Assembly (NCBI GenBank): GCA_002410925.1
Contig: DHPR01000033.1
Coordinates: 213,084-277,083 of the forward strand
Source: UBA5359 sp002410925 [NCBI: bacterium UBP13_UBA5359]
GTDB taxonomy: Bacteria; UBP13; UBA5359
DNA: 64,000 bases
Direction: 5' to 3'
The notes beneath the pieces were generated by a model, which was not told where the DNA came from, did no database searches, and saw only the letters and a list, made by a program, of their open reading frames with translations. This document shows positions 1 through 8,926 of the stretch, one piece after another (the stretch's first letter is position 1; each line of letters opens with the position of its first letter). The position numbers and the translations under genes were made by a program.

Positions 1-1574
1 CCGCCGCAATCGGGACATGAATAGCCGCCAGGCATAATCTCTTCAGATGTATGCTTATACCAGGCATCAGAGCCTTCACGAGCAAAAAGCTCCTCTACGG
101 CGTTCAGAAGACTCTCTTCTATTATAGCTCGGTTGCAACACTCGCAATAGAAAATCGGCAACGGCACACCCCAAATACGCTGTCTGGATAGGCACCAATC
201 CGGCCTATCTTTAACCATATTGACGATACGCTCCATACCCCATTCAGGTATCCAATCCACCTTACCTATCTCACCCAGAACAGCATCCCTGTATTCATTT
301 ACATTAACAAACCACTGCTCTGTAGCCCGAAAAACAACCGGCTTCTTGCAGCGCCAACAATGAGGATAAGAATGCTTTATATCCTCCCTGGCCATTAGAT
401 AGCCTGTTTCAGCCAGAAGGTCCATAACAGCCGTATTGGCGATATCATAGCGCAAACCGGTAAAATCACCCGCTTCAGAGGTAAATATGCCGCGATTATC
501 TAATGGACTGATTACTGGAAGATCATACCTGGAAGCTACGGCAAAATCCTCGGGGCCATGCCCGGGTGCAGTATGAACACAGCCGGTGCCCTGCTCCGAA
601 GTAACAAACTCAGAGAGAATAAGAAGGGAATCTCTGCCAAAGAAGGGGTGCCTGCACTTCAAGCATTCCAGATCCTTGCCTGATACCCTATCCAGAATGG
701 AGTAATCATCTATTCTGCATATCGACATAGTCTCTTCCAATAGCTCCGAAGCCACCACATAGGCGCTATTCCCAGCAACCGCCACTGAATATTCCATATG
801 TGGATTTACAGCTACAGCCACATTAGAGATCAATGTCCAGGGCGTAGTGGTCCAGATAATAAAGTAGGGCTCGAGGGTGCTTTCTTCAGCCAGCCGGGTT
901 GACAGAGCGCTTCTATCGCCCACGTAGGGGAATTTTACATATATAGAATTGGATGTCTTGTCATGGTACTCTATTTCAGCTTCAGCCAAAGCGGTCTCAC
1001 ATGAGGGACACCAGTATATAGGCCTAAGGCCTTTATATATCAAATCCCTGGCTACCAGCTCCTTAAAGACGGCTATCTGCTCAGCCTCATAGGCAGCATC
1101 CATGGTTATATAAGGATTGTCCCAATCGCCGCGTACACCGAGACGCTTGAACTGCTCTCTTTGCTTGCTGATAAATTTGGCGGCAAATTCACGACAGCGC
1201 CTACGCCATTCCAAAGGCTCTATTTCATGACGATGCACACCCAGACTTTTAATGACCTGATGCTCGGTGGGCAATCCGTGCGTATCCCAGCCCGGTACAT
1301 ATGGAGCATCATAACCGGCCATTGTTTTCTGCCTGATAATGAAATCCTTGAGAACTTTATTTAAAGCATGCCCGAGATGAATATCACCATTCGCGTAAGG
1401 CGGTCCATCATGCAGAATAAACTTCGGCTTGCCTTTGTTACGCTTGAGCAACGTACCGTATATATCATTCTCCAGCCAATGACGCTCTATTTCCTCTTCC
1501 CTTTGCGGCAGATTAGCCTTCATCGGCAACTCTGTCTTTGGTAAATTGATTGTTTTTCCGTAATCGTTACTCAC
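1..1574 (-). CDS. ileS: Isoleucyl-tRNA synthetase, N-terminal part (runs off the window)
   Basis: Charges tRNA-Ile in the cytoplasm. About 524 residues are visible and the 3' end lies beyond base 1. The class I HIGH signature is seen as HLGH after DGPPYANGDI. The CP1 editing domain shows GTGCVHTAPGHGPEDF, and WCLSRQRIWGVPLP follows near the window edge. The KMSKS loop is outside the window. The start is GTG: the base string GTGA joins it to the stop of the upstream rmlD gene with a 4-bp overlap, so the two are translationally coupled. No T-box leader is present directly upstream because the gene is internal to an operon. Identity is very secure. Confidence 0.97.
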   Translation of the reverse strand, partial: MSNDYGKTINLPKTELPMKANLPQREEEIERHWLENDIYGTLLKRNKGKPKFILHDGPPYANGDIHLGHALNKVLKDFIIRQKTMAGYDAPYVPGWDTHGLPTEHQVIKSLGVHRHEIEPLEWRRRCREFAAKFISKQREQFKRLGVRGDWDNPYITMDAAYEAEQIAVFKELVARDLIYKGLRPIYWCPSCETALAEAEIEYHDKTSNSIYVKFPYVGDRSALSTRLAEESTLEPYFIIWTTTPWTLISNVAVAVNPHMEYSVAVAGNSAYVVASELLEETMSICRIDDYSILDRVSGKDLECLKCRHPFFGRDSLLILSEFVTSEQGTGCVHTAPGHGPEDFAVASRYDLPVISPLDNRGIFTSEAGDFTGLRYDIANTAVMDLLAETGYLMAREDIKHSYPHCWRCKKPVVFRATEQWFVNVNEYRDAVLGEIGKVDWIPEWGMERIVNMVKDRPDWCLSRQRIWGVPLPIFYCECCNRAIIEESLLNAVEELFAREGSDAWYKHTSEEIMPGGYSCPDCG

Positions 1575-2428
1575 CGTTGTTTCTCCTCATATGCCCTTAT
1601 CATGCCGTCCAGAGTATCTCTGAAGCTGCCGATTTTATTCAGCCCCAAGCTCTCCAGCGCTAAATTATTCAATGCAGAATTGGCCGGCCTTCTAGCCGGC
1701 CGGTTAAGATCCACCGTGGAAACCGGTCGCAACTTCGTATTATATTCGGCTGTAGCTAATATCGCTCTGGCAAAATCATACCAGCTGCAAACCTCTCCAC
1801 CGGTAACATGTAATATTCCATTATGTGGCAATGCCAGCAATTCCGTCAACTTGACAGCCAAATCCTGTGTAAAAGTAGGTGCGCCGCGTTGATCATCAAC
1901 AACATTCAGATAACCGATACCGGATTTAGCCTTGTCAAGAATGGCATAAACAAAGTTCCAACCGTTATACCCATAAAGCCAGGAGGTTCTGACTATTTTG
2001 TATTTCGCCCCGCTTCCGGCCACCATTGCCTCAGCTGCAGCTTTGCTGAAGCCGTAGACGTTGATTGGAGAAACTCTGTCGTATTCCGTATAAGGCTCTG
2101 ATTTTGTTCCGTCAAAAACATAATCCGTGCTTACGGACATTATAGATGCACCTATCTCACGACAGGCCGTCGCCACGTTCCAGCTGCCGACGGCATTGAT
2201 CAGATACGCCTGCTCCGGCTGTGCTTCGCAGGCATCCACATCGGTCATAGCCGCGCAGTGAATCAAAGCATCAGGGTTATATTTTTGTAGCCATGATTCC
2301 GTCGCTTTGTAAGAGGTTATATCGAAATCATCTCTATCCGCTTTTATACATAGATGCCCGGCAGCGGCCAGTGCCTGCACGACATCCGTTCCCAGCATGC
2401 CGGCCGCACCTGTAACGGCAACCCGCAT
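1571..2428 (-). CDS. rfbD: dTDP-4-dehydrorhamnose reductase (RmlD family)
   Basis: Short-chain dehydrogenase of 285 aa expected to reduce dTDP-4-keto-L-rhamnose with NAD(P)H. The N-terminal Rossmann motif GAAGMLG is at residues 7-13, TDYVFDG at 101-107, and the catalytic YxxxK as YGFSK at 125-129. Length fits the family. The start has GGAGG about 7 bases upstream. No other rml genes are nearby, so a relative acting on another nucleotide sugar is possible. It overlaps ileS by 4 bp and is preceded by its own promoter. Confidence 0.88.
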   Translation of the reverse strand: MRVAVTGAAGMLGTDVVQALAAAGHLCIKADRDDFDITSYKATESWLQKYNPDALIHCAAMTDVDACEAQPEQAYLINAVGSWNVATACREIGASIMSVSTDYVFDGTKSEPYTEYDRVSPINVYGFSKAAAEAMVAGSGAKYKIVRTSWLYGYNGWNFVYAILDKAKSGIGYLNVVDDQRGAPTFTQDLAVKLTELLALPHNGILHVTGGEVCSWYDFARAILATAEYNTKLRPVSTVDLNRPARRPANSALNNLALESLGLNKIGSFRDTLDGMIRAYEEKQR

Positions 2429-2493
2429 CGCGTCGCCTCCACAATTATAATAATGCCCCTATATCAGGGGCGTCGGTCTAAAAAATCATTATA

Positions 2494-2522
2494 AATATAG
2501 CACAAGGGATATGGAGCGTCAA
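2494..2522 (-). promoter_or_regulatory. Sigma70-type promoter of the rmlD-ileS operon
   Basis: On the minus strand TTGACG (2522-2517) is separated by 17 bases from TATATT (2499-2494). A second TATAAT lies a few bases further on. The leader of about 60 nt contains the GCCCCT/AGGGGC hairpin at 2455-2471. Confidence 0.7.
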
Positions 2523-2570
2523 TTTAAAGATGACCTTCAAATAAAGCGAACGCAATTATGAAAATTCGGT

Positions 2571-2867
2571 CTAAGAGAGTAAACGCTGCAGCAGCCCTGT
2601 TCGATCAAGGCCTACTACTGCCAGTCTCTTGTAACGGGAATGTTCACCAGATAGAATCTCCAGAGAACTTTTGGATATACCGAGCTTTTTACTAAGTATC
2701 TTTATCAGACGCTCATTAGCCTGCCCCTCCAGGGGAGGTGCGGTAGTCCTTATTTCCAATCTTCCCTCTCTGACACCCTCTATGGCATCTTTTGATGCCC
2801 TGGGGCGTATCCTGACTTCAAATACCAATCGGCCATCCTTCTCATCGGTTATCAAGACATCACTCAT
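2571..2867 (-). CDS. yggU: DUF167/YggU family protein
   Basis: Small 98-aa protein of the DUF167 family, whose molecular role is not established. The family signature is visible: VRIRPRASKDAI near the start, then PPLEGQANERLIKILSKKLGISKSSLEI-type sequence ending in a conserved glycine/serine segment (LSGEHSRYKR). It follows divIVA by 9 bases and is probably cotranscribed with it. Placement next to division genes is common in Gram-positive relatives. Confidence 0.85.
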   Translation of the reverse strand: MSDVLITDEKDGRLVFEVRIRPRASKDAIEGVREGRLEIRTTAPPLEGQANERLIKILSKKLGISKSSLEILSGEHSRYKRLAVVGLDRTGLLQRLLS

Positions 2868-2876
2868 TGCATCAGC

Positions 2877-3278
2877 CTATTCAAGCATCTTGATATGCGT
2901 TTCCAATAATGTCCTGAATTCTATTTTAAAATGCTCCTTTCTGGCTTCTAATTCACTGAGATCATTAAGCATTCGTTCTTTTTCCAGTTGCGCCTCACGC
3001 CTGGTAAGCTCTGCTTCACGCTGTGCGCTCTCCCGGATATCTTCAGATGCCTTCTGAGCGCTTATCATAGCCGAGCGCATAGTCTCTTCCATTTCTTCAT
3101 ATCGCTGAACCTTCTTCTGCCAAGCGCCCAGTTCCTCTTTCAATCTGGCATTTTCATTGATAACCTTCTCATAATCATCTCCAACTTTGGCTAAAAACTC
3201 TTCAACCTCGCCGGGATCATATCCCCTTAACCGGTGTGAAAACTCATGATGGACAATATCTATAGGTAGCAAACGCAA
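2877..3278 (-). CDS. divIVA: DivIVA-domain protein
   Basis: Coiled-coil cell-pole/septum protein of 133 aa. The N-terminal lipid-binding DivIVA domain is recognised in residues 1-45 (PIDIVHHEFSHRLRGYDPGEVEEFL). A continuous charged heptad-rich coiled coil runs from about residue 30 to the C terminus. It is shorter than Bacillus DivIVA (about 160 aa), so it may be a reduced family member. Its position between proC/sepF and ileS is typical for genuine divIVA. Confidence 0.88.
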   Translation of the reverse strand: MRLLPIDIVHHEFSHRLRGYDPGEVEEFLAKVGDDYEKVINENARLKEELGAWQKKVQRYEEMEETMRSAMISAQKASEDIRESAQREAELTRREAQLEKERMLNDLSELEARKEHFKIEFRTLLETHIKMLE

Positions 3279-3391
3279 GATTATCCCCCTTTTCGGATGC
3301 TGAATGCGAAACAGCCTGCACCCCTAGCTTTTATATACTATATCTCAAGCCCAAATAATCTGCTCCGATCGCCTTCCCGCTTCCGCATATC

Positions 3392-4216
3392 TCATTTCTC
3401 AAGTTCGGCAGATCTTTCCGCTGCTGCTGCCACGGCGCTGTATATAGCTGCTCTGAATCCCTCTCTCTCCAGTTTCTCTATGGCAGCGATAGTCGTGCCG
3501 CCGGGCGATGTAACCATATCTCGCAGTGTTGCCGGATGAAGGCCGCTCTTTGAAACCATGTCAGTCGAACCGCTTACCGTCGCCAGCGCCAGCCGTCGTG
3601 CCAGATCTCTCGATAACCCCTCCCTAACGCCTGCATCGATTAAAGCCTCAATAAAGGTATAGACATACGCCGGTCCGCTACCACTAAGACCTGTAACGGC
3701 ATCCATACAGCTCTCTCCAACTCTGACAACATCGCCTACAGCCTTCAGCAGCCTTTCAGCCAAATCGATCTCCGTCAGTGATACTTCCGGCAATGAAGCA
3801 ATGGCTGTTATCCCTTTGCCGATCAGCGCCGGAGTGTTGGGCATGCACCGGATTATACACCGATGCCCCGCCAGGCCGCTGGAGAGCTTGCTCAACGAAA
3901 GCCCGGCAATAATTGACAAAACCAGCTGCGTCTTGCTTATAGATGCAGAAACAGCCTCCAAAACTATATTAGCTGTCTGGGGCTTGACGGCCAGAATAAT
4001 AATACTCCTGTCCGCTATACCATTTGTTATGTCACCGGTCGTATTAATGCCGGCCTCTCCGGCCAACGTTTCCAGCTTGATCGGATCAATATCAATAGCC
4101 GTCAGGTCCTGCGGCAATATCATACCGCTGCCGACCAGGCCTTTGATTATGGCCGATCCCATGACGCCGGCGCCAATGACAGCTATCTGCCTGTCGATAC
4201 TCCCATTCTCTTCCAA
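3392..4216 (-). CDS. proC: Pyrroline-5-carboxylate reductase
   Basis: Last enzyme of proline synthesis, reducing pyrroline-5-carboxylate with NAD(P)H; 274 aa, family length. The dinucleotide motif GAGVMGSAI begins at residue 15. The C-terminal dimerisation domain shows SGSGPAYVYTFIEALIDAG and the conserved LRDMVTSPGGTT. It starts 4 bases after the sepF stop, the usual sepF-proC arrangement, so it belongs to the yggS-sepF-proC operon. Confidence 0.95.
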   Translation of the reverse strand: MEENGSIDRQIAVIGAGVMGSAIIKGLVGSGMILPQDLTAIDIDPIKLETLAGEAGINTTGDITNGIADRSIIILAVKPQTANIVLEAVSASISKTQLVLSIIAGLSLSKLSSGLAGHRCIIRCMPNTPALIGKGITAIASLPEVSLTEIDLAERLLKAVGDVVRVGESCMDAVTGLSGSGPAYVYTFIEALIDAGVREGLSRDLARRLALATVSGSTDMVSKSGLHPATLRDMVTSPGGTTIAAIEKLEREGFRAAIYSAVAAAAERSAELEK

Positions 4217-4220
4217 TAGC

Positions 4221-4643
4221 CTACTCCTCTATTCTGACCTCAGCCGTATCCTGGTATTTGGCCGTGCTAATGCTGATATTATTAGGCGTAAAGAGGATGA
4301 TATTATCGCCCAATCTCTGATAATGGCCGTCAAGAGCATAGGTTATGCCGCTAATGAAATCAACAATGCGCCTGGCCATCGATTCATCAGCACCCCCCAG
4401 ATTTACTACCACAGGACACCTGGCTTTCAGATTATCCGCTACCATTTTAGCTTCATCAATTGATGAAGGATCAAAGACTACTATTTCATTCTGCCGGGAC
4501 GTATTGCATACTGAAAAAAGCCCTTTTCTGCCACGTCCCCCTCTCTCCTGCTCGTCATGAGCCTCCTCTACATATTCATAATCGTCTTCATCACCATCCA
4601 GATTTAAAAAACCAAGTATTCTAGATATAATTCCGCCAGCCAT
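4221..4643 (-). CDS. sepF: Cell division protein SepF
   Basis: FtsZ-ring membrane anchor of 140 aa. The N terminus MAGGIISRILGFLNL is an amphipathic helix of the membrane-binding type. An acidic linker (about residues 17-36) leads to the SepF core (about 50-130), where FDPSSIDEA, CPVVVNLGG and ISGITYALDGHYQRLGDNI are diagnostic. SepF is found in Bacillota, Actinobacteria, Cyanobacteria and allies, which helps place the organism. It sits 2 bases after yggS. Confidence 0.95.
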   Translation of the reverse strand: MAGGIISRILGFLNLDGDEDDYEYVEEAHDEQERGGRGRKGLFSVCNTSRQNEIVVFDPSSIDEAKMVADNLKARCPVVVNLGGADESMARRIVDFISGITYALDGHYQRLGDNIILFTPNNISISTAKYQDTAEVRIEE

Positions 4644-4645
4644 AT

Positions 4646-5332
4646 TTACCTCCGGTCTCCAAAAATTGCTCTGCCGATACGAACAATAGTAGCTCCTTCT
4701 TTTACAGCCAAGGCATAATCATGCGACATCCCCATCGATAGCTCCGGCAAGCTGAGCCCGGTCTGCCTGCTCAAACTGTCCCTGATATGCCTCAGTTCAG
4801 CAAAATAACGCCTTGACGACAGCTCATCCCCAAGAGGCGGTATGGCCATCAAGCCTACAACCTCAATCCCCTCGACGCCGGCAATGCTCTCCAGGTTGCT
4901 GCTGACCTTTGCCGGACTCATTCCCGCCTTGGAAGATTCACTGCCAATATTAACCTCTATCAGTGCCTTTATCTTCTTGCCGACAGCCAATGCCGCCTGA
5001 GAGAGGCGATTAGCCAGCTTAACGCTGTCTACCGTCTGTATCCAATCAAAAAGACCGGCGGCACGCCTGGCCTTATTGCTCTGCAAGCTACCGATCATAT
5101 GGCAAGTGAAGTCATAGCCCTTTAGATCTTCAAATTTTGCCTCTGCCTCCTGAACATAGTTCTCGCCGATATCTGTTACGCCGGCCTTGAGTGCCTCTAT
5201 AACACGCTCAGGCTCTACCGTCTTGGTAACGGCAACCAGGCGCACAGCGTCAGCGCTTCGTCCGCTTATAGATGCAGCGGCCGCTATATTGTCACGAATA
5301 TATACTATGTTATCGGCTATTGATCTTTTCAT
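4646..5332 (-). CDS. yggS: PLP homeostasis protein, YggS/YlmE family
   Basis: Fold-type III PLP-binding protein that buffers pyridoxal phosphate rather than acting as an enzyme. With the start chosen here it is 228 aa. The Schiff-base lysine is K37 in LVAVTKTVEP, and GENYVQEA and the phosphate-binding SMGMSHDY segment are present. An ATG 57 bases further upstream is in frame, but family members begin close to the MKRSIADNI segment, so the shorter form is preferred. The leader contains a CCTGTAG/CTACAGG hairpin (5348-5370). It lies directly downstream of pdxS, which makes PLP. Confidence 0.93.
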   Translation of the reverse strand: MKRSIADNIVYIRDNIAAAASISGRSADAVRLVAVTKTVEPERVIEALKAGVTDIGENYVQEAEAKFEDLKGYDFTCHMIGSLQSNKARRAAGLFDWIQTVDSVKLANRLSQAALAVGKKIKALIEVNIGSESSKAGMSPAKVSSNLESIAGVEGIEVVGLMAIPPLGDELSSRRYFAELRHIRDSLSRQTGLSLPELSMGMSHDYALAVKEGATIVRIGRAIFGDRR

Positions 5333-5392
5333 TATGCAAGCAAATCCCCTGTAGTATTCTATTCTACAGGAGAGCCTCATTTCCTTCATTCA

Positions 5393-5421
5393 TTTAAAAG
5401 GCCGGTTGCATGCAACCGGCC
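5393..5421 (-). terminator. Intrinsic terminator after pdxS
   Basis: A perfect 22-bp palindrome GGCCGGTTGC/GCAACCGGCC (5400-5421) is followed on the minus strand by TTTTAAA. It lies between the pdxS stop and yggS and probably separates, or attenuates between, the two units. Confidence 0.65.
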
Positions 5422-5466
5422 CTCTCTACCCTGCTATCCTGCCGGGTCAATCTTTGAGCGATTCCT

Positions 5467-6351
5467 CTACCAGCCTCGCTTAGCCAGCAGCTCCTCCTCA
5501 GGTATTTTACAGATGTCCAGCCCGGCCATGGCCTCACCGATACCTTCCGAGACCCTGGCGATAAGATCAGCATCTTCATAATGAGCAGCGGCTTCTACAA
5601 TAGCTTTAGCCCGAAGCGGAGGATTATCAGACTTAAATATGCCTGATCCGACAAAAATCGCCTCAGCCCCAAGTTGTAACATCAGAGCGGCATCGGCCGG
5701 AGTGGCTATACCGCCGGCGGCAAAGTTAGGAACGGGCAGCTTACCCAGCTTCTTTACCTCCAGCACCAGATCATAAGGTGCTCCCATGTTCTTAGCTTCC
5801 GCCATCAACTCTTCCACAGGCATATTTTGAACACGCCGGATATCGGCCATTACCGATCTCATGTGACGTACAGCTTCCACAATATTTCCGGTACCCGGCT
5901 CACCCTTGGTACGAATCATAGCTGCACCCTCGCCAATACGACGCAAGGCTTCGCCCAGATCACGACAGCCGCAGACAAAAGGCACTTTGAAGCTCAGCTT
6001 ATCGATATGAAAGGCTTCATCAGCCGGTGTAAGGACTTCGCTCTCATCGATAAAATCGACACCCATAGCTTCGAGTAATTGGGCTTCAACAAAGTGGCCG
6101 ATACGTGCCTTGGCCATAACCGGTATAGTTACTGCACCCATGATTTCCTTGATTTTCAGCGGATCTGCCATTCTGGCGATTCCGCCCTGAGCACGAATAT
6201 CAGCCGGCACTCTCTCCAATGCCATAACCGCTACCGCACCGGCATCCTCAGCAATCCTGGCCTGTTCAGCCGTTGTAACGTCCATGATGACGCCGCCCTT
6301 AAGCTTCTCTGCCAGACCTGTTTTTGCTCTCCAGGTAGATCTTTCCTCCAT
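5467..6351 (-). CDS. pdxS: Pyridoxal 5'-phosphate synthase subunit PdxS
   Basis: Synthase subunit of the DXP-independent PLP pathway, which condenses ribose 5-phosphate, glyceraldehyde 3-phosphate and ammonia. It is 294 aa, the normal length. Recognisable segments are [21 protein letters not shown] at the N terminus, [14 protein letters not shown] with an active-site lysine, [19 protein letters not shown], and [23 protein letters not shown] sequence near the phosphate site. The glutaminase partner pdxT is not adjacent and no candidate is in the window, so it must be elsewhere if ammonia is glutamine-derived. Confidence 0.97.
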   Translation of the reverse strand: MEERSTWRAKTGLAEKLKGGVIMDVTTAEQARIAEDAGAVAVMALERVPADIRAQGGIARMADPLKIKEIMGAVTIPVMAKARIGHFVEAQLLEAMGVDFIDESEVLTPADEAFHIDKLSFKVPFVCGCRDLGEALRRIGEGAAMIRTKGEPGTGNIVEAVRHMRSVMADIRRVQNMPVEELMAEAKNMGAPYDLVLEVKKLGKLPVPNFAAGGIATPADAALMLQLGAEAIFVGSGIFKSDNPPLRAKAIVEAAAHYEDADLIARVSEGIGEAMAGLDICKIPEEELLAKRGW

Positions 6352-6368
6352 TGCTATCCCCCCCGATT

Positions 6369-6444
6369 TGAATGTGGAATGCAGATTTTGGAATTCTGCA
6401 TTCTATCGCTTACATAATTATCCAGCAATCTGCATTCACCATTC
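6369..6444. repeat. Imperfect inverted repeat between porB and pdxS
   Basis: A 9-bp perfect inverted repeat GAATGCAGA / TCTGCATTC lies at 6377-6403, and a third copy of TCTGCATTC at 6429-6437. The outer arms GAATGTGGAATGCAGATT and (minus strand) GAATGGTGAATGCAGATT differ at two positions. It may be a small fold-back intergenic element or an untranslated regulatory hairpin in the pdxS leader. Confidence 0.5.
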
Positions 6445-6454
6445 TACACCTTGT

Positions 6455-7378
6455 TTAAAGCTTGCAGAGCTTCTGCAAGCGCTCCCATTTTCTATCTACT
6501 TCCTGCTGTATCTCAGCGATAACATGCTCATTCTCCGGCCGGAAAAGATGACGAAAACGCGTTTGGAGCTTGAGGAAATCCTCTATCGGTTTCTTTTCCC
6601 TGGGCGTATAAGTCAGCTTGTATCGACCGTCGACAACTTCATATAACGGCCAGAAGCAAGTATCTGCCGCCAAACGGCACATCTCCATGGTCAATTCCAT
6701 GGGAAAGCCCCATCCAAGACGACATGGAGCCAGAACGTTCATGAACTTGGGACCATCGATACTGAAGGCATATTCTGCCTTGGCATTGAGATCACGCCAG
6801 TGCGCTGGGGTAGTCTGCGCTACATAGGGTATCTCATGTGCAACCATGCAGGCCGTTAGATCCTTCCTCTGCTGCTGCTTGCCTTGGACAACCTTGCCCA
6901 CCGGGCTGGTGGTGGTCATGGCTCCCCTGGGAGTGGCACTGGATCTTTGAATACCGGTGTTCATATATGCACCATTGTCATAACACACATAAAGTAGGTT
7001 ATGACCGCGTTCCATGGCTCCGGATAGAGACTGGAAGCCTATATCGTATGTGCCTCCGTCGCCGCCGAACGCTACGAAATTTATCTTTTCATCAGCTATC
7101 TTGCCCTGCTTTTTCAGAGACTTATAAGCAGCTTCAATACCGCTTACGCTGGCCCCTGCATTTTCAAAGGCGCTGTGAACGAAAGGCACGTTCCAGGCAC
7201 TGTATGGAAATATGGTAGTGGTAACCTCCAGACAACCGGTAGCCGACCCCACTACAACCGGATCTGCGGAGGCCATAAGAACCTGTCTGACTACGTTTGG
7301 CGCGCTACATCCGGCACAGGCCCTATGACCGCCGCACAACGGCGCCCGCCTGGTTGCCAATTGTTTCAGATTGGACAT
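6455..7378 (-). CDS. porB: Pyruvate:ferredoxin oxidoreductase beta subunit
   Basis: Thiamine-diphosphate subunit of the anaerobic enzyme that converts pyruvate and CoA to acetyl-CoA, CO2 and reduced ferredoxin. It is 307 aa. The TPP/Mg motif is GDGGTYDIGFQSLSGAMERG, followed by the typical YDNGAYMNTGIQRSSATPRGA segment. Cysteines in CGGHRACAGCSAP ligate the proximal 4Fe-4S cluster. It is the last gene of porGDAB. A GCTTGCAGA/TCTGCAAGC hairpin overlaps its stop codon. Confidence 0.95.
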   Translation of the reverse strand: MSNLKQLATRRAPLCGGHRACAGCSAPNVVRQVLMASADPVVVGSATGCLEVTTTIFPYSAWNVPFVHSAFENAGASVSGIEAAYKSLKKQGKIADEKINFVAFGGDGGTYDIGFQSLSGAMERGHNLLYVCYDNGAYMNTGIQRSSATPRGAMTTTSPVGKVVQGKQQQRKDLTACMVAHEIPYVAQTTPAHWRDLNAKAEYAFSIDGPKFMNVLAPCRLGWGFPMELTMEMCRLAADTCFWPLYEVVDGRYKLTYTPREKKPIEDFLKLQTRFRHLFRPENEHVIAEIQQEVDRKWERLQKLCKL

Positions 7379-7390
7379 TTGCTTTCCTCC

Positions 7391-8575
7391 TTATTCTCTC
7401 ACACCAAGATAGGCTATCCTATCGATACTTTTGCCGCCGGCGGCAGCCGACACCTGAGCCGACAGAAGCTCTTCTATCTCTCCGACCTTTATATCTCTTC
7501 CGCCAAGGCCGTAAATACGATTGATAATCTTATGCTCGGACCTATCTTCATACATGGCCGCCAGCAGTTCGGCAAACAAGGGTCCGCCGGTAGCAGCCAG
7601 CGCATCAGAACGATCCAGCACGCATATCTGAGGAACACATCTCAACCGTGCCGCCAGCTCTTCAGCCGGGAAGGGACGGAAAACACGAATCTTTAACAGG
7701 CCGGCCTTAATGCCGCGCTTGCGCAGATTGTCAATGGCATCTTTACCCGTTCCTGCCGTGGAACCCAGACAGACCATGGCCACCTCAGCATCATCAAGTT
7801 TGTAAGCTTCATAGAAACCGTATTCCTGGCCAAACTTACGTCCGAACTCACGACCGACTTCAAGAATAACATCCTTGGCATTAATCATAGCCTGAGCCAC
7901 TGCCCGACGATGCTCAAAGTAATAATCTACAAAGTCGATGGCACCCACGGTTATGGGATTCCTGTGATCCAGCGCCGGCAGCAACGGCTTGTAAGTGCCG
8001 ATAAAGCCGCGCACATCCTTATCATCATATATCTCCATGGCTTCCATGGCGTGGCTGATAATAAAGCCGTCCGTGGTAACCATGATCGGCAAGAGGACAT
8101 CTTTGTGCTCGGCAATACGCACTGCCTGGATGAGGTTATCATAAGCCTCCTGTGAGTTCTCTGAGAATATCTGTATCCATCCGGCATCACGGCCACCCAT
8201 GGTGTCGCTGTGATCGCAATGGATATTGATAGGCGCACTGAGCGCCCTATTGACCTCGGCCATTATCAGTGGCAATCTGAGGCCTGCAGCTATATATAAC
8301 ATCTCATACATCAGCGCCAATCCCTGAGAGGATGTGGCGGTCATAGTTCTGGCCCCGGCAACCTGTGAACCGATAGCGGCACTCATGGCAGAGTGCTCAC
8401 TCTCAGTAGGCACAAGCTCGGTATCGACCAATCCATCAGCCACATAGGTGGCGAATATCTGCATTACCTCCGTTGCCGGGGTAATGGGATAGGCGGCTAC
8501 TACATCAGGATTTATCTGGCGGATGGCCTCAGCCATCGCCTCATTACCCGTTCTGGCCACTCGGGTTTTTCCCAT
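7391..8575 (-). CDS. porA: Pyruvate:ferredoxin oxidoreductase alpha subunit
   Basis: Catalytic partner of PorB, 394 aa, a normal length. Key segments are AAYPITPATEVMQIFA and VPTESEHSAMSAAIGSQVAGARTMTATSSQGLALMYEML, typical of PFOR domain I, and NIHCDHSDTMGGRDAGWIQ. The C-terminal domain II has CLGSTAGTGKDAIDNLR. It lies between porD and porB with short gaps, so one transcript is expected. Confidence 0.95.
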   Translation of the reverse strand: MGKTRVARTGNEAMAEAIRQINPDVVAAYPITPATEVMQIFATYVADGLVDTELVPTESEHSAMSAAIGSQVAGARTMTATSSQGLALMYEMLYIAAGLRLPLIMAEVNRALSAPINIHCDHSDTMGGRDAGWIQIFSENSQEAYDNLIQAVRIAEHKDVLLPIMVTTDGFIISHAMEAMEIYDDKDVRGFIGTYKPLLPALDHRNPITVGAIDFVDYYFEHRRAVAQAMINAKDVILEVGREFGRKFGQEYGFYEAYKLDDAEVAMVCLGSTAGTGKDAIDNLRKRGIKAGLLKIRVFRPFPAEELAARLRCVPQICVLDRSDALAATGGPLFAELLAAMYEDRSEHKIINRIYGLGGRDIKVGEIEELLSAQVSAAAGGKSIDRIAYLGVRE

Positions 8576-8626
8576 TTTTTTCTTACCTCCAATTTCCTGC
8601 TAACAATTATGACATCGATGATGTTG

Positions 8627-8926
8627 CTAACGGAAGTCCGCTTCTTCGACCATTTTTATGGCTTTAACCTTAGGCGGGCATTCTTGGGCACAGATTCCGC
8701 ATCCTTTGCAATGTTTAAGATCTATACCCTCTACTTTACCGTCTTTAAGCATGATGGCGGCATCCGGGCAATATACCCAGCAAGCCAGACAGTTGATACA
8801 TTTTTCTTTGTTATGAACAGGTCTCAATGTGCGCCAATCGCCAGTCTCATAATTTATAGCCGTTCCAGGCTCATCTATTACTCCACCGACCGGCAGATCC
8901 TTCCAATTATTGGCAATATCTTTCAT
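8627..8926 (-). CDS. porD: Pyruvate:ferredoxin oxidoreductase delta (ferredoxin) subunit
   Basis: A 99-aa ferredoxin-like subunit with two 4Fe-4S motifs: CINCLACWVYCPD and CKGCGICAQECPP. It carries electrons from the TPP centre to external ferredoxin. It overlaps the end of porG by 4 bp, which supports translational coupling. The order gamma-delta-alpha-beta is the classical four-subunit form of archaea and anaerobic bacteria. Confidence 0.95.
   Translation of the reverse strand: MKDIANNWKDLPVGGVIDEPGTAINYETGDWRTLRPVHNKEKCINCLACWVYCPDAAIMLKDGKVEGIDLKHCKGCGICAQECPPKVKAIKMVEEADFR

Noticed and set aside
1571-1574. T-box riboswitch before ileS
   Set aside because: ileS starts inside the stop codon of rmlD, leaving no room for a leader. 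The rmlD leader shows no T-box consensus.
3801-4463. 220-codon plus-strand frame
   Set aside because: Antisense across proC and sepF; both minus-strand proteins are clearly recognised.
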